Shown: in pieces, positions 1 through 9,700 of the stretch
How positions within the stretch are numbered: position 1 is the stretch's first letter
How the letters are laid out: every line of letters begins with the position of its first letter
NCBI RefSeq assembly: GCF_900177675.1
Contig: NZ_FXWM01000001.1
Location: forward strand, 433,501 to 497,500
Length of the DNA: 64,000 nucleotides
Source: Bacillus sp. OV166
GTDB lineage: Bacteria; Bacillota; Bacilli; Bacillales; Cytobacillaceae
Direction: 5' to 3'
Program-made: the position numbers and the translations under genes
Notes under the pieces: model-generated
The model's input: the letters and a program-made list of their open reading frames with translations, nothing else
Database searches by the model: none
Told to the model about the DNA's origin: nothing

Positions 1-927
1 TGTACGCAAATAAAAATTAAAAACGCGATATCTGTTTATTTTGGCAAACATATTGTTCCAGAGCTATTAGAGGATATGGAGGATGAAAAAAAGCTCGAAT
101 ATTTTGATGAATTAATGGATATGCCGATTGAAAATTTTAAAGAAGTCATCGAAGAAAATGGCTATATTTATGTTCTTATGTTTTTTGTTCTGAAAAATAA
201 TTTACAAAAAGCAAATGAGATAATAGAAAATATACAGGATGAAATGGTTAAGGAAGAAGTAAATGAGGACATTAGTAAGGATTTAAGAGAAAAATTAGAA
301 TTAGCAAAGAAGGAAAACTATAACTTAACCAAAAAGAACAAGAATTTAATTGATAAAATTGAAAAGCAAAAAGCAACCCTGCAAGAAGTAGAAAAAAAAA
401 ATAAGGAACTGTTAGATCAACAAAAAGAAATAATTAAAGAATATGATAAGGAACTTAAAATTTTAATGAAACAAATAGACGAACACAAGAATGAAATCCT
501 TGTACTTACAACAGAAAAAGAAAACCAAGAACTTAATTTAGATATTAAACAGAAGCAGGTCTCCATGCTCGAGGTCGAGAAAAAACAATTACAAGAAGAG
601 GTCCAAAGAATACCTGAACATATTACTCTGGAACTAAAAGAGTCATTCAAGAAAGCCTCATCCGTGAATGTACTTGTTTTTGGCGATTTACCTTTCACGA
701 CGACAAGACAGAACGAGAAATATAAATTTTCATATTTTGATGGAGATTATTCGAATTATGATTTTAATGATTCTTATGACGAATATTGGTATGTGGTTGA
801 TAAATTATCGGTGCGAGAAAAGAGACAACTTGAAAAAAATGAACATGCACAGAAGATCGACTGGGTTAAGAAAACATACTATGGTGAAATGAATAAGAAA
901 CAGAAAAGTGAGGAATTTGCATTATGA
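1..927 (+). CDS. Coiled-coil protein of McrBC-like cassette, 5' end outside window
   Basis: The reading frame is open from base 1, so the gene starts upstream of the window. The ATG at 76 has only a poorly spaced purine tract in front of it and is probably internal. The visible part has an acidic N-terminal region, then a long heptad-rich, Lys/Glu-rich coiled coil (roughly residues 55-200 counted from the ATG at 76), and a Tyr/Asp-rich globular tail. I see no catalytic motif. Its TGA overlaps the ATG of the McrB-like gene by four bases, so the two are translationally coupled. It is probably a structural or target-sensing partner of the McrB/McrC-like pair. I cannot assign it to a named family. 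Confidence 0.75.
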   Translation, partial: CTQIKIKNAISVYFGKHIVPELLEDMEDEKKLEYFDELMDMPIENFKEVIEENGYIYVLMFFVLKNNLQKANEIIENIQDEMVKEEVNEDISKDLREKLELAKKENYNLTKKNKNLIDKIEKQKATLQEVEKKNKELLDQQKEIIKEYDKELKILMKQIDEHKNEILVLTTEKENQELNLDIKQKQVSMLEVEKKQLQEEVQRIPEHITLELKESFKKASSVNVLVFGDLPFTTTRQNEKYKFSYFDGDYSNYDFNDSYDEYWYVVDKLSVREKRQLEKNEHAQKIDWVKKTYYGEMNKKQKSEEFAL

Positions 928-2930
928 TTAAAACGAACGAAACATATACAATAGGTAATTACTATATTGGGAGACTTGCAACGCAATCAGAGATGCCTAG
1001 TCAACAAGACCCTATCTTTGATAATCAAACTCGATTCAAAGTAAATATTAAGATCTTATCGGAAATACCTGAAAAAGTGGACCTAGCCCATACTAGCAAT
1101 ATTATAACAGGATTGGAATCACGTATTAGACCACAATATAATAGTGAAACAAATCCAGCATATGCTAAGTTGTCAAAAATAGAGAAAAGAAAGCTAATAC
1201 AATCAGATTTAAGTAAGTCGCTCGTTATTTTTAAGCTTGAAAAAAGAGATCTTTATTATAATTTAATTAGTAGTTCAATAAAGAAACGAAATGAGCCTTA
1301 CAATGTGGAAGAACGTTATGATACAATTCCTTATTTTAAGGTATCTTCTGTGGATAGCTTTATTGATCAATTAAAAAGAGGAGCAACTATTTCCGACTTA
1401 AGAGGGGTGATTGAAAATCGTTATTTTGATGAAGGTTTTTTCGAAAGCGATTATGTACCCCCATACATCATTATTCATGATACTGAGGATGATGTATTTG
1501 CATATGGCCCGATAAATAAAATTAAACGCGATGACAATGGAACATCATTTATATTTGCTGACCATGTTGATAAATTTAAGATGAATGACGATGATTTCTT
1601 ATATAATAATTATAATAATTTGGGGGATGAAGAGTCTGATAACATAACTAAACTCACATGTTACTTTATTAATACTATTTCATCTGATAAGATTCGTGAG
1701 AAAATGAAGACACATGAGAAACAAAAAGAAGAAGTAACAGTGTTATTAAAAAGTGAGTCGAGCAAAGTGAAGGTTGTAGTTGAAAAAGAAAAAGAACAAA
1801 ATCCAGCTATGCAAATGGAACAAAAAATTATGGAGCGCTTTAAAGAGAGTGCGGAAAGTAAAGGTCTATATTTTGATGATCTCGATCTTTACAATTTCCA
1901 TACAGCTATGAAAACAGGAAATATGGTTATATTAGCTGGAATGAGTGGCACAGGTAAATCGAAAATTGTAGATTGTTACGGTGAGGCACTGGGGTTAAAA
2001 GAAAATGGAAGACTCTTAAAAATACCAGTTAGGCCTTTTTGGCAAGATGATAGTGATTTGCTTGGCTATTTGGACGTTTTAAATAATATTTATCGACCAG
2101 GAGACTCAGGATTAATCGACTTTCTAAAGGAAGCACAGGATAAGCCGGATGATATGTTTATTGTTTGCTTTGATGAGATGAACTTGGCTCGAGTTGAGCA
2201 TTATTTTTCTCAATTCCTTTCGGTGTTGGAAAATGACGAGAATGAACGAAAAATTTTTCTTTATAATAAAGAATACGAAGGTAAACTCTATAACAGCCAC
2301 CAGTACAAAAGTGCAGTGAAAATTGGCTCGAATGTTTTGTTTGTTGGTACTGTCAATTTAGATGAATCTACTTATCAATTTTCAGACAAGGTTTTGGATA
2401 GGGCAAACGTAATACATTTAAAATTAAGAGATTTCAGTGAAGTTTATAGAGATGCATTAAATTATAAAGCCACAGATGGAATTGAAACCGCTATCTATAA
2501 GAAGAATGATTACTTCGGGACAAGGCCAGATAGCTTTGGGGATAACAATTTTTTTGTGACTGAAAACGAAATTAGTTTCTTATGGGATTTACATAGAGCC
2601 TTAAAAGAAAGTAATGATAAATTGGGGATTGGTTTTCGTATAGTTAGACAAATAGATAGATACTTACAGTGCTTACCAGAAACCGGAAAGCTAACAAGAA
2701 AGATCGCCTTCGATCTACAAGTTTTACAACGTGTGTTAACTAAGGTCCGAGGTAGTGAAGAACAATTGACTAACTTAATTGGTATATATGATCAATCTTC
2801 AAAAGAGCCTCGTAATAGCCAGCTCATAGAAATGTTTAATAAGAATACGTTATTATCTGACTTCACAGAATCTCGATTGAAAGTAAGTTCATTAGCGAAG
2901 GAGTTAAGCGTGTATGGACACACCCTTTAA
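924..2930 (+). CDS. McrB-like AAA+ NTPase
   Basis: 668 residues. Residues 1-300 form an unrecognised N-terminal region, presumably the target-recognition part, followed by a charged linker. The AAA+ domain covers about 310-620: Walker A GMSGTGKS at 339-346, Walker B FDEMN with D417/E418, and the McrB-type signature NLDES around N478-D480, which corresponds to the MNTAD element of McrB GTPases. The McrB family forms hexameric motors that stimulate a McrC nuclease to cut modified or foreign nucleic acid. The gene overlaps the coiled-coil gene by 4 bp and the nuclease gene by 17 bp, so all three are one coupled operon. GTP rather than ATP use is inferred from the family. The target is unknown. 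Confidence 0.82.
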   Translation: MIKTNETYTIGNYYIGRLATQSEMPSQQDPIFDNQTRFKVNIKILSEIPEKVDLAHTSNIITGLESRIRPQYNSETNPAYAKLSKIEKRKLIQSDLSKSLVIFKLEKRDLYYNLISSSIKKRNEPYNVEERYDTIPYFKVSSVDSFIDQLKRGATISDLRGVIENRYFDEGFFESDYVPPYIIIHDTEDDVFAYGPINKIKRDDNGTSFIFADHVDKFKMNDDDFLYNNYNNLGDEESDNITKLTCYFINTISSDKIREKMKTHEKQKEEVTVLLKSESSKVKVVVEKEKEQNPAMQMEQKIMERFKESAESKGLYFDDLDLYNFHTAMKTGNMVILAGMSGTGKSKIVDCYGEALGLKENGRLLKIPVRPFWQDDSDLLGYLDVLNNIYRPGDSGLIDFLKEAQDKPDDMFIVCFDEMNLARVEHYFSQFLSVLENDENERKIFLYNKEYEGKLYNSHQYKSAVKIGSNVLFVGTVNLDESTYQFSDKVLDRANVIHLKLRDFSEVYRDALNYKATDGIETAIYKKNDYFGTRPDSFGDNNFFVTENEISFLWDLHRALKESNDKLGIGFRIVRQIDRYLQCLPETGKLTRKIAFDLQVLQRVLTKVRGSEEQLTNLIGIYDQSSKEPRNSQLIEMFNKNTLLSDFTESRLKVSSLAKELSVYGHTL

Positions 2931-4758
2931 GATCATTTTACATGAAAAAATGGGTGGCTATGGAACTCCAACATATAGACAAATAGATGCTACAAGTTTT
3001 TTCCAAGAAGATATATTTTTTGGGGATCTGAATGAAACAAACATGATCTCTATAACTGAAAACAAAGATATCCTCATGGATTTTGATGCTGGTGGCGTTG
3101 GGGCTAGATTATATATGGATACACTTGATTATTATCAGAGTAGTATATGTGAAGAAGACGAAAGCGGAAATATATTTATTTCAGAATCAAATGAAAGGAT
3201 TACACTATTCCAAAACAAATATGACCATGAAAATAATATCAGTCATTACCCTTTTGTTCCGGGTAGTTACCGCATACATGTACGGATAGGAAATAAAGTT
3301 TATTATGCTTATCTAAATGTTGAACCGAAGCAGTTATCAAAAAAAGACTTAAATGACTTGAGAGCCGAAGTTGAAGAAATGATAGAGAATCTGGCACACG
3401 ATCTTATTAAACATGAATCAGCATCACTAGATAAAGTCAATCCGGATAATGATGTTTCTGTGGCAAACCAAATACTAAGACTGATGCAAGATTCGGGTAA
3501 ACTAATGGGCCTTATTGAAGAAATAAAGAATTCCCCAAGATCTAAAATTGCTAAAATTTATCATATGGAAGAGCCATCCAAGGTTCGTATTATTGATCAG
3601 GAGACAATTAAACATCGCTTAAAGCATCCAGATACACAAGAGCGGATGTATGTACCCAAACGCTTAATTACGCATGATTTACCTGAGAACCAAGTAATCA
3701 TCAAAGCTGTTCAGTTCTTTTTGAAGATTGGTAAAAATGCAATCGATTATTTAAATAGTATAATTCCTTATGTTGAAAAGGGAAGGGAATCTATGCTAGT
3801 ACCTGACAGGGGAAATTTCCATTACTATCAAGGGCGCAACCAAAATGACAATATTGTTAAACGACAAACACTTCAATTGGATGAATTACTTTTTCAAGTT
3901 AAAACCATGAAAAAAATCGTAAATAGCTGTACCCTTTTTCTAAAGAGTGACTGGGTAAAAGAAGTTTTGGTTCATACATCAAATACACCCAGCCTATACT
4001 TAGATGTTAGGTATCGTAACCTTTTTCAGTTATATCTTGAGTTGAAAAATCTAAAGAAGCAGATCAAGCTAGATTCAAATTATGCCTTTTTTTGGAAAAG
4101 GACAGATCTTATTTATGAAATGTGGGGATTTATACGTTTAATCAAAGCTCTACAGACCAAAACGGTTGGTTTTGTCCCAATAAAAGGATGGATATATGGC
4201 AATAGTGAATTAAGAGAAAATTGGGTTGTCCCTTTTTTACAAGAAGGGACGACAATTAAATTTGTACATCCAGATAAAAACCAATTTCTGAATCTTGTTT
4301 ACGATAAACCAATACCGAAATACAAAAAAGACACAACATACTATAATCCACTTTATACCGAATTTCCTAATAATCGTCCTGATGCTCGAATCGATGTATA
4401 TGTGGATGACATGTATAAAGCTAGTTTTGTCATTGACTTTAAATATAGGCCCGCACAAGCAATTGGATCGGTGTTAAGTTATGTTAATGATCGTAAGGTT
4501 TATCAACAATTATTACATTATAAGAAATTTGATAGTCCTTTCGTTAACCAAAAAAGTGATTTTAAGGTTACAGAAAAGCGATCTTCTTTGATGTGGGAAC
4601 CAGTTCAACAAGTGTGGGTTATGTACCCTAACTTCCAAGAAGAGACAAGCGGCAGAGTAAAAGTTGATGACTGGTTGACTAGAATCCCTTACAGCCCAAG
4701 GGAGGACTTTAGTAAGTTGGAAAAGGTTTTATCGGATGCTTTAAGTATATTTGAATAG
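2914..4758 (+). CDS. McrC-like DUF2357 / PD-(D/E)XK nuclease
   Basis: 614 residues, starting inside the 3' end of the McrB-like gene. The N-terminal ~260 residues look like the beta-rich DUF2357 adaptor found in McrC-type proteins. The middle is helical. The C-terminal part has a PD-(D/E)XK nuclease core: PDARID (D490, D494), then a hydrophobic strand ending in IDFKYR (D508, K510). McrC proteins bind the McrB ring and supply the nuclease. Together with the two upstream genes this suggests a type IV restriction-like defence cassette. No methyltransferase is visible next to it, which fits a type IV rather than a type I-III system. No clear terminator follows; degraded DNA begins immediately. 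Confidence 0.8.
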   Translation: MDTPFKIILHEKMGGYGTPTYRQIDATSFFQEDIFFGDLNETNMISITENKDILMDFDAGGVGARLYMDTLDYYQSSICEEDESGNIFISESNERITLFQNKYDHENNISHYPFVPGSYRIHVRIGNKVYYAYLNVEPKQLSKKDLNDLRAEVEEMIENLAHDLIKHESASLDKVNPDNDVSVANQILRLMQDSGKLMGLIEEIKNSPRSKIAKIYHMEEPSKVRIIDQETIKHRLKHPDTQERMYVPKRLITHDLPENQVIIKAVQFFLKIGKNAIDYLNSIIPYVEKGRESMLVPDRGNFHYYQGRNQNDNIVKRQTLQLDELLFQVKTMKKIVNSCTLFLKSDWVKEVLVHTSNTPSLYLDVRYRNLFQLYLELKNLKKQIKLDSNYAFFWKRTDLIYEMWGFIRLIKALQTKTVGFVPIKGWIYGNSELRENWVVPFLQEGTTIKFVHPDKNQFLNLVYDKPIPKYKKDTTYYNPLYTEFPNNRPDARIDVYVDDMYKASFVIDFKYRPAQAIGSVLSYVNDRKVYQQLLHYKKFDSPFVNQKSDFKVTEKRSSLMWEPVQQVWVMYPNFQEETSGRVKVDDWLTRIPYSPREDFSKLEKVLSDALSIFE

Positions 4759-4801
4759 AACTCAATTTGAGCGCGTTTTTAAGAATAAAATAGATCATTA
4801 G

Positions 4802-5653
4802 GTGAGTAACCCTGTTACGGTAGTGTTGTCCAGAGCGACCCAAAAGTGGGGATGGAGAACGCAACGCATAACCTAAAGGAAAACGAAAGATGGATAGGAC
4901 AAGCCGTTCAGCTCAAGTGAGATGTAATTCTGTTTCCGGAATTGAATGCAACGGGTTATGTATTCGAAAGTCTGAAGGAAGTATACGAACATGCGAATCA
5001 TGCAAAGGACGCTCTTGAACTATGGGAAAGTCTTGCAAAAAAACACGACGTATACATAGCAGGTTCCTATGGTGAAAGGGATGTAGAAAGGCTTTATGAC
5101 TCAAGCATTCTGTATGGACCAAAAGGTGAAGTGGGGAAATACCGCAAAACGCACCTTTGGAACAGGGAAAATCAATATTTCGAAAAGGGTAACCTGGATT
5201 ATCCTGTGTTTGAGGCGGAAATACGAAAAATCGGAATGTTGATTTGCTGGGACACTTGGTTCCCTGAGACATTCAGGATCTTGGGAATGCAGGGGGCAGA
5301 TTTGATTCTCACTCTTAACAACTGGGAATATACACGCCTGGTCCCCTGTTTGATGACAGTGGAAGGTGAATGGCCCTTTACCATACAATGTGCGCTGCCC
5401 AGGCAAACGGATTGTTTATTGCAGCATACAACCGTGTCGGGACGGAACGTGGGGTGACGTTTCTTGGAAACTCTGCGATTGTCGGGCCGAATGGTTGAGG
5501 GAAATTCGTAGTGCAGCTAAAGAAGGGGAAGTTCTCCTGATAGAAACGATCGACCTCTCGTTATCCAGGGAAAAGCATTGGACTCCTTTCAACAGTATTC
5601 TTGATGACAGAAGAACGGACCTATATGACAAATGGCTCGGATATAATGGGTAG
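4802..5653 (+). pseudogene. Nitrilase-family (carbon-nitrogen hydrolase) pseudogene
   Basis: Translating pieces from all three frames rebuilds one nitrilase-superfamily protein. It begins near a GTG at 4802, shifts frame near 4830 and reads SDPKVGMENATHNLKENE. An in-frame TGA lies at 4918, followed by DVILFPELNATGY carrying the catalytic Glu. KYRKTHLW carries the catalytic Lys, and MLICWDTWFPE carries the catalytic Cys. Frame changes again near 5334, with another TGA at 5367, then AAQANGLFIAAYNRVG, and a last shift near 5495 leading to the end at 5653. At least three frameshifts and two stops make it dead. All catalytic positions remain readable, so decay is recent. The original substrate, an amide or nitrile, cannot be stated. 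Confidence 0.85.
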
Positions 5654-6156
5654 ACTGAATGTCCTTCATTGATAATGAAAATTATTAATCTGGATTTCTT
5701 TTGTAGGTCTAAAATCAATTCGAAGTTTTGGAAAGTCCCCGGCTAAGGGATTTTAATAAATTAAGTTGGTGTTGTAAGAACAAAGGTGCAGATTTCCTTA
5801 TTCCTTAATGACTTCTTCCAAACCGGTAAACCCTTTAATGAAAGGGCTAGGTATCCTCTATAAATAAATTAAAGAACGTAAGAAATATGGTCCTAAAAGA
5901 TTAGATACTGTAGCCATGAAGCTGGTTTAAGTTTTAACAAGTAACAAAATAGGACTGGTATAAAGTAAAAGTCTATAAATCAAACCACCATAGCTTGAAA
6001 AAGAGGGTAACAAAAGGGTAACATAACCCTGTGTTACCCCATTAATTATCGTTAAAGATGTTACATTACCAAGTTTAAGAAAACGTTTGTATGGCGCGGG
6101 TTAAATAACTTTTGTAAACTCATGTTAAACATATTACAAAGTGGTGGACTTATGGG
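5654..6156. other. Gene-free stretch
   Basis: No convincing coding frame. It holds a short rpsI-like piece (5871-5898) and a perfect 8-bp hairpin at about 6016-6039 (GGGTAACA / TGTTACCC) that is not followed by a T-run. The rest is AT-rich and shows nothing I can name. Confidence 0.5.
5871..5898 (+). other. Short rpsI 3'-end-like fragment (copy A)
   Basis: The bases translate as KERKKYGPK, matching the conserved C-terminal KERKKYGLK of ribosomal protein S9. The similarity stops after about 28 bases. A longer, clearer copy lies at 15371-15431. Because it is so short, chance or an unrelated gene cannot be excluded. Confidence 0.45.
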
Positions 6157-6293
6157 CGGCATGATGTAATTTAACCACTCTCTTTTGAGAAATGGTTAAG
6201 TGCATTTACCGACCAAACTGTGAAGCAGTCATGTAAATAATTTATATCAATAGCAAAAACCACTTCCTATAAAAATTAGGGAGTGGTTTTTTT
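6157..6293 (+). repeat. 137-bp structured repeat, copy 1 (candidate small RNA)
   Basis: Nearly the same element occurs at 24177-24312, same strand and same length. Shared parts are the start CGGCATGATGTAA, an inner TTTGAGAAAT, then TGTGAAG(C/T)AGTCATG and the downstream ATAATTTATAT, and a final terminator hairpin with a T-run. The 5' hairpin arms differ between copies but stay complementary: TTAACCA/TGGTTAA here, TAGCC/GGCTA in copy 2. That is the pattern expected of a selected RNA structure. No coding frame is shared. It could be a small RNA with its own terminator or a non-coding mobile element. Confidence 0.6.
6256..6293 (+). terminator. Rho-independent terminator of repeat copy 1
   Basis: Inverted repeat AACCACTTCCTA ... 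TAGGGAGTGGTT with an AT-rich loop, followed by a T-run. A-runs on the other side make it potentially bidirectional. Closely related stems end the elements at 24277-24312, 26043-26079 and 29281-29322. Confidence 0.75.
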
Positions 6294-6297
6294 GCAA

Positions 6298-6618
6298 CTT
6301 GGAGAAAGTGCTTGAGTTCCCGTTTTTCTAAATAATTAGGTAAATCTTTTCTCCCTTCTAATTCTTCGATTGTCTTCTGCAGTTTGTGAACATGAGTGAA
6401 TTCTGTCGGATCTTTCTTTAAAACTTCCAATTCTACAGTTTTTCTAAAAAACATTTTTCCAGTACGGTGAACTCCATCAATTGTGTTTTGGATATATCTA
6501 TCCTCTTTTCTTTAAATCATTTAAAGCGTTTTGGTAATTCAGTTGAAGCTGGTTCAAAACGAAATACTTCAGCCTCCTCTGGCCGGTCTCTCGGACATCA
6601 TATTCAACTGTAATAAGG
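6298..6618 (-). pseudogene. Decayed helical protein gene, unrecognised
   Basis: On the minus strand two frames join into one plausible protein. The first part reads VEYDVRETGQRRLKYF and then NQLQLNYQNALNDLKK. Near 6512 the frame shifts and continues EDRYIQNTIDGVHRTGK, then KLQKTIEELEG and NYLEKRELKHFLQ. The second part remains open as a 70-codon frame from an ATG at 6454 and then runs into the terminator of the repeat. There is no good ribosome site. The composition is a charged helical protein. I do not recognise the family. Confidence 0.45.
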
Positions 6619-6770
6619 CTAACTAGGCTACTCCGTGTCGAGCATTTGGAGGTTAGTCGATTCCACCAGTTTCATCTCTCTTTGGAACTATTTTGCATAT
6701 TTTCCAGCCGGAGTGGGCAAATTTTATCAGTAAGACTTTGATGGAAAATGCTATTTTGGGGGATATATAA

Positions 6771-9700
6771 GTGATTTATAATAAAGAGCAGTTAAGAGAA
6801 GAAGCGCATAAAGCAGCGTTAAGACACGATCCTTTCATAAGCCGAAAGCCATCTGCCCGCTTTTTACAGTCTAATGAATCAGACTTAGAGAAATTGCGCG
6901 GCTTTGTTAACGACTTAAGAGATAATCGTTCTTCCTGTTCACAGCCGGCTGAAGAATGGTTACTAGATAATGCGGAATTTTTGGAAGAACAGGTCCTTGT
7001 AGTAAACCAAGGTTTAACGAAAGGGTTTGTTAACTCTTTACCCCACCTAAAAAAAACGGGGGATTCCAGAGTATTTTCTATTTGTACAGACTACCTTCAA
7101 TTTAACGACGGGCATTTGGAAATGGATTCATTTATTTCCTATCTCCAGTCATATCAAGAAGTTTCCCTATTGAAAATGGCTGAAGTTTGGGCGATGCCGC
7201 TTATTATGAGGGTGGCTTTGATTCGTCGTCTGGCCGAAATCATGGATACAGTCAAGGAAAGACGCGATGTTTGTTCGTTGGTTGAGAAGTTACTTTCCGG
7301 TATCAAGGCATCGGAGATCACTCCAGAAAAACTGAAGCAAGTATTAGAGGAAGCTGGGCAAGAAATGCCTCTTTCTGGACTGATGATTGTCCATTTGGTA
7401 AAACATCTGCGCGAACGTGCTGATTATACAGCAACAGTAGGAGAATGGCTCATTTGCAAATTGGAGAATGGACCAGAGAGCCTTGATCACATATTGTCAT
7501 ATGAATTTCAGCTCCAAGCAGCCTTTCAAGTGACAACAGGTAACCTAATCACAAGTATGCGTAAGCTTTCTCGCTGGGATTGGAATGAAACCTTTGAGCA
7601 AATTAGCATGGTTGAACAATCGCTGCGGAAAGAGAGGACAGGCTTTTATTCGCAATTGGATTTCTCTAGTCGTGACACTCTCCGAAAGAGGGTCGAGCAG
7701 CTAGCGAGACGTTTAAATCTGCCTGAAAACCTTGTGGCAGCACAGGCAGTGGAGCTCGCGGATAAATATGGAGAGGAACCATCTGTTGAGGTATCACAAA
7801 AAGGGGAAAATAGTGAAGAATTAGCAGAAAAATACGGAAAGGAGCTTCACGAGAGAAATAGCACGGAGAGAAATCGTCCATTATTTGTTGCATATTACTT
7901 ATTAGATCCCAATGGCATTATGCAATTGAGACAAGCGTTAAAGATGTGCGGTAAACCACGAACTCTCCCTGAAACAGGGTTAATGCGCCGTGCAACTGGA
8001 ACGTATTTTAATATGTTAGCAGTATGCTTCGTTGTTTTCTTGCTTGGCTTTTCAATCTGGATAGGTTGGGATGAACTTTTTTCACCAATTCAATGGCTTG
8101 CTATCCTAGGAATCCTCTTGTTCCCGGTGACAGAGTGGGCGGTTACTTCAGCTCATTGGTTCATTGAACGTGTCAAAGGTCCAGTCCCGTTATTGCGATT
8201 TGATTTTTCAAAAGGAATTTCAGCTGATGCGAAAACGATGGTTGTGATTCCAGTCATCTGGTCATCAATAGCAGAAGTGAAGGAGTTGGCAGAACGGCTT
8301 GAATTGCATTATTTGGCGAACCGGGATTCCAATCTCCACTTTGGGTTATTGGGCGACTTCAAGGATGCGGAGACAGAGTCTCTCGAACAGGATGAAGTCA
8401 TTTTAACAGCAGCCAAACGAGAAATTGAACAATTGCGAAATACCTACTCCAACACAAACTTTCATCTCTTTCAGCGAAAGCGGAAATGGATCCCGTCTGA
8501 GGGTGTATGGATGGGATGGGAGAGAAAGCGAGGAAAGCTAGTCGAATTTGTGGAGTTTCTAAAAGGGAGAGAGGATACCAGCTTCGCTTTTTTCGAGGCA
8601 GATTTGAGTTTACTTCAGGATGTTCGTTATATCATTACTCTCGATTCTGATACGCAGCTTCCACTTGAAAGTGCACAGCGAATGATCGGTACGCTGCATC
8701 TACCATATAATCAGCCGGTTCTAAATGATACGAAGACGAGAGTGATAGAGGGCTACGGTGTGCTTCAACCAAGACTCAGTATGAGTCATCAGGCCTCAAT
8801 GAGTTCGCGTTTTTCCAGTCTTTGGTCAACAAATCCAGGGTTTGATCCATATGCGTTTGCTGTTTCTGATCCGTATCAAGATGCGCTCGGTCAGGGGATT
8901 TTCACTGGAAAAGGAATATTTGAAGTCGATACGTTTTATCAAGTGCTATGTGAACGGATTCCGGACAACCGGGTGTTGAGTCATGATTTACTTGAAGGCG
9001 GTTTCCTGCGCGCAGGCCTACTTTCAGATATCGAATTAATTGACCATTATCCGTCGAAGTTTATTGTCTTTCAAAAGCGGCAGCATCGCTGGGTAAGAGG
9101 AGATTGGCAGCTATTACTATGGTTACTGCCAAGATTGTATAACCGAAGAGGTGAACTGATGCCAGTCGATTTGTCTGTGCTGACTCGGTGGCAGATCATT
9201 GATAATATGCGGCGGAGTCTATTGTCTACGACACTATTTGTCACCCTTCTTTTAGCAGTCACGATCCTTCCGGGTTCACCTTTACGCTGGATAGCTTTTG
9301 TGGCTGCAACATGGTTCTTGCCGGTTCTTCGCCAGATTGTCACCGTTCAGACCGGTTTAATGAATCTGCGTAGTATTTTGAACACGACGGTTCAAGTCTT
9401 GTTGGGGATTGTTATCCTGCCGTTTCAAATTGTCCTTTTGCTTGATGCAATTGGTAGAACGTTGTACCGTTTATTATTTTCAAAAAAACGATTGCTCGAA
9501 TGGGTATCATCAGATGAAGAGAATCGCAAGAGCAATCAGAAGGATGCTCCCTTGTTACAAGGCATGGCGGGAGGTTATGTTCTTTGTATTTTGTTTTTGG
9601 CGGCAACATTATTTAATGAAAATATCGTGGTGCAAATCATTGGGCTTACATTGAGTGTGATGTGGATGTGTGCTCCATTCGTGATTAGCTGGCTCGATCA

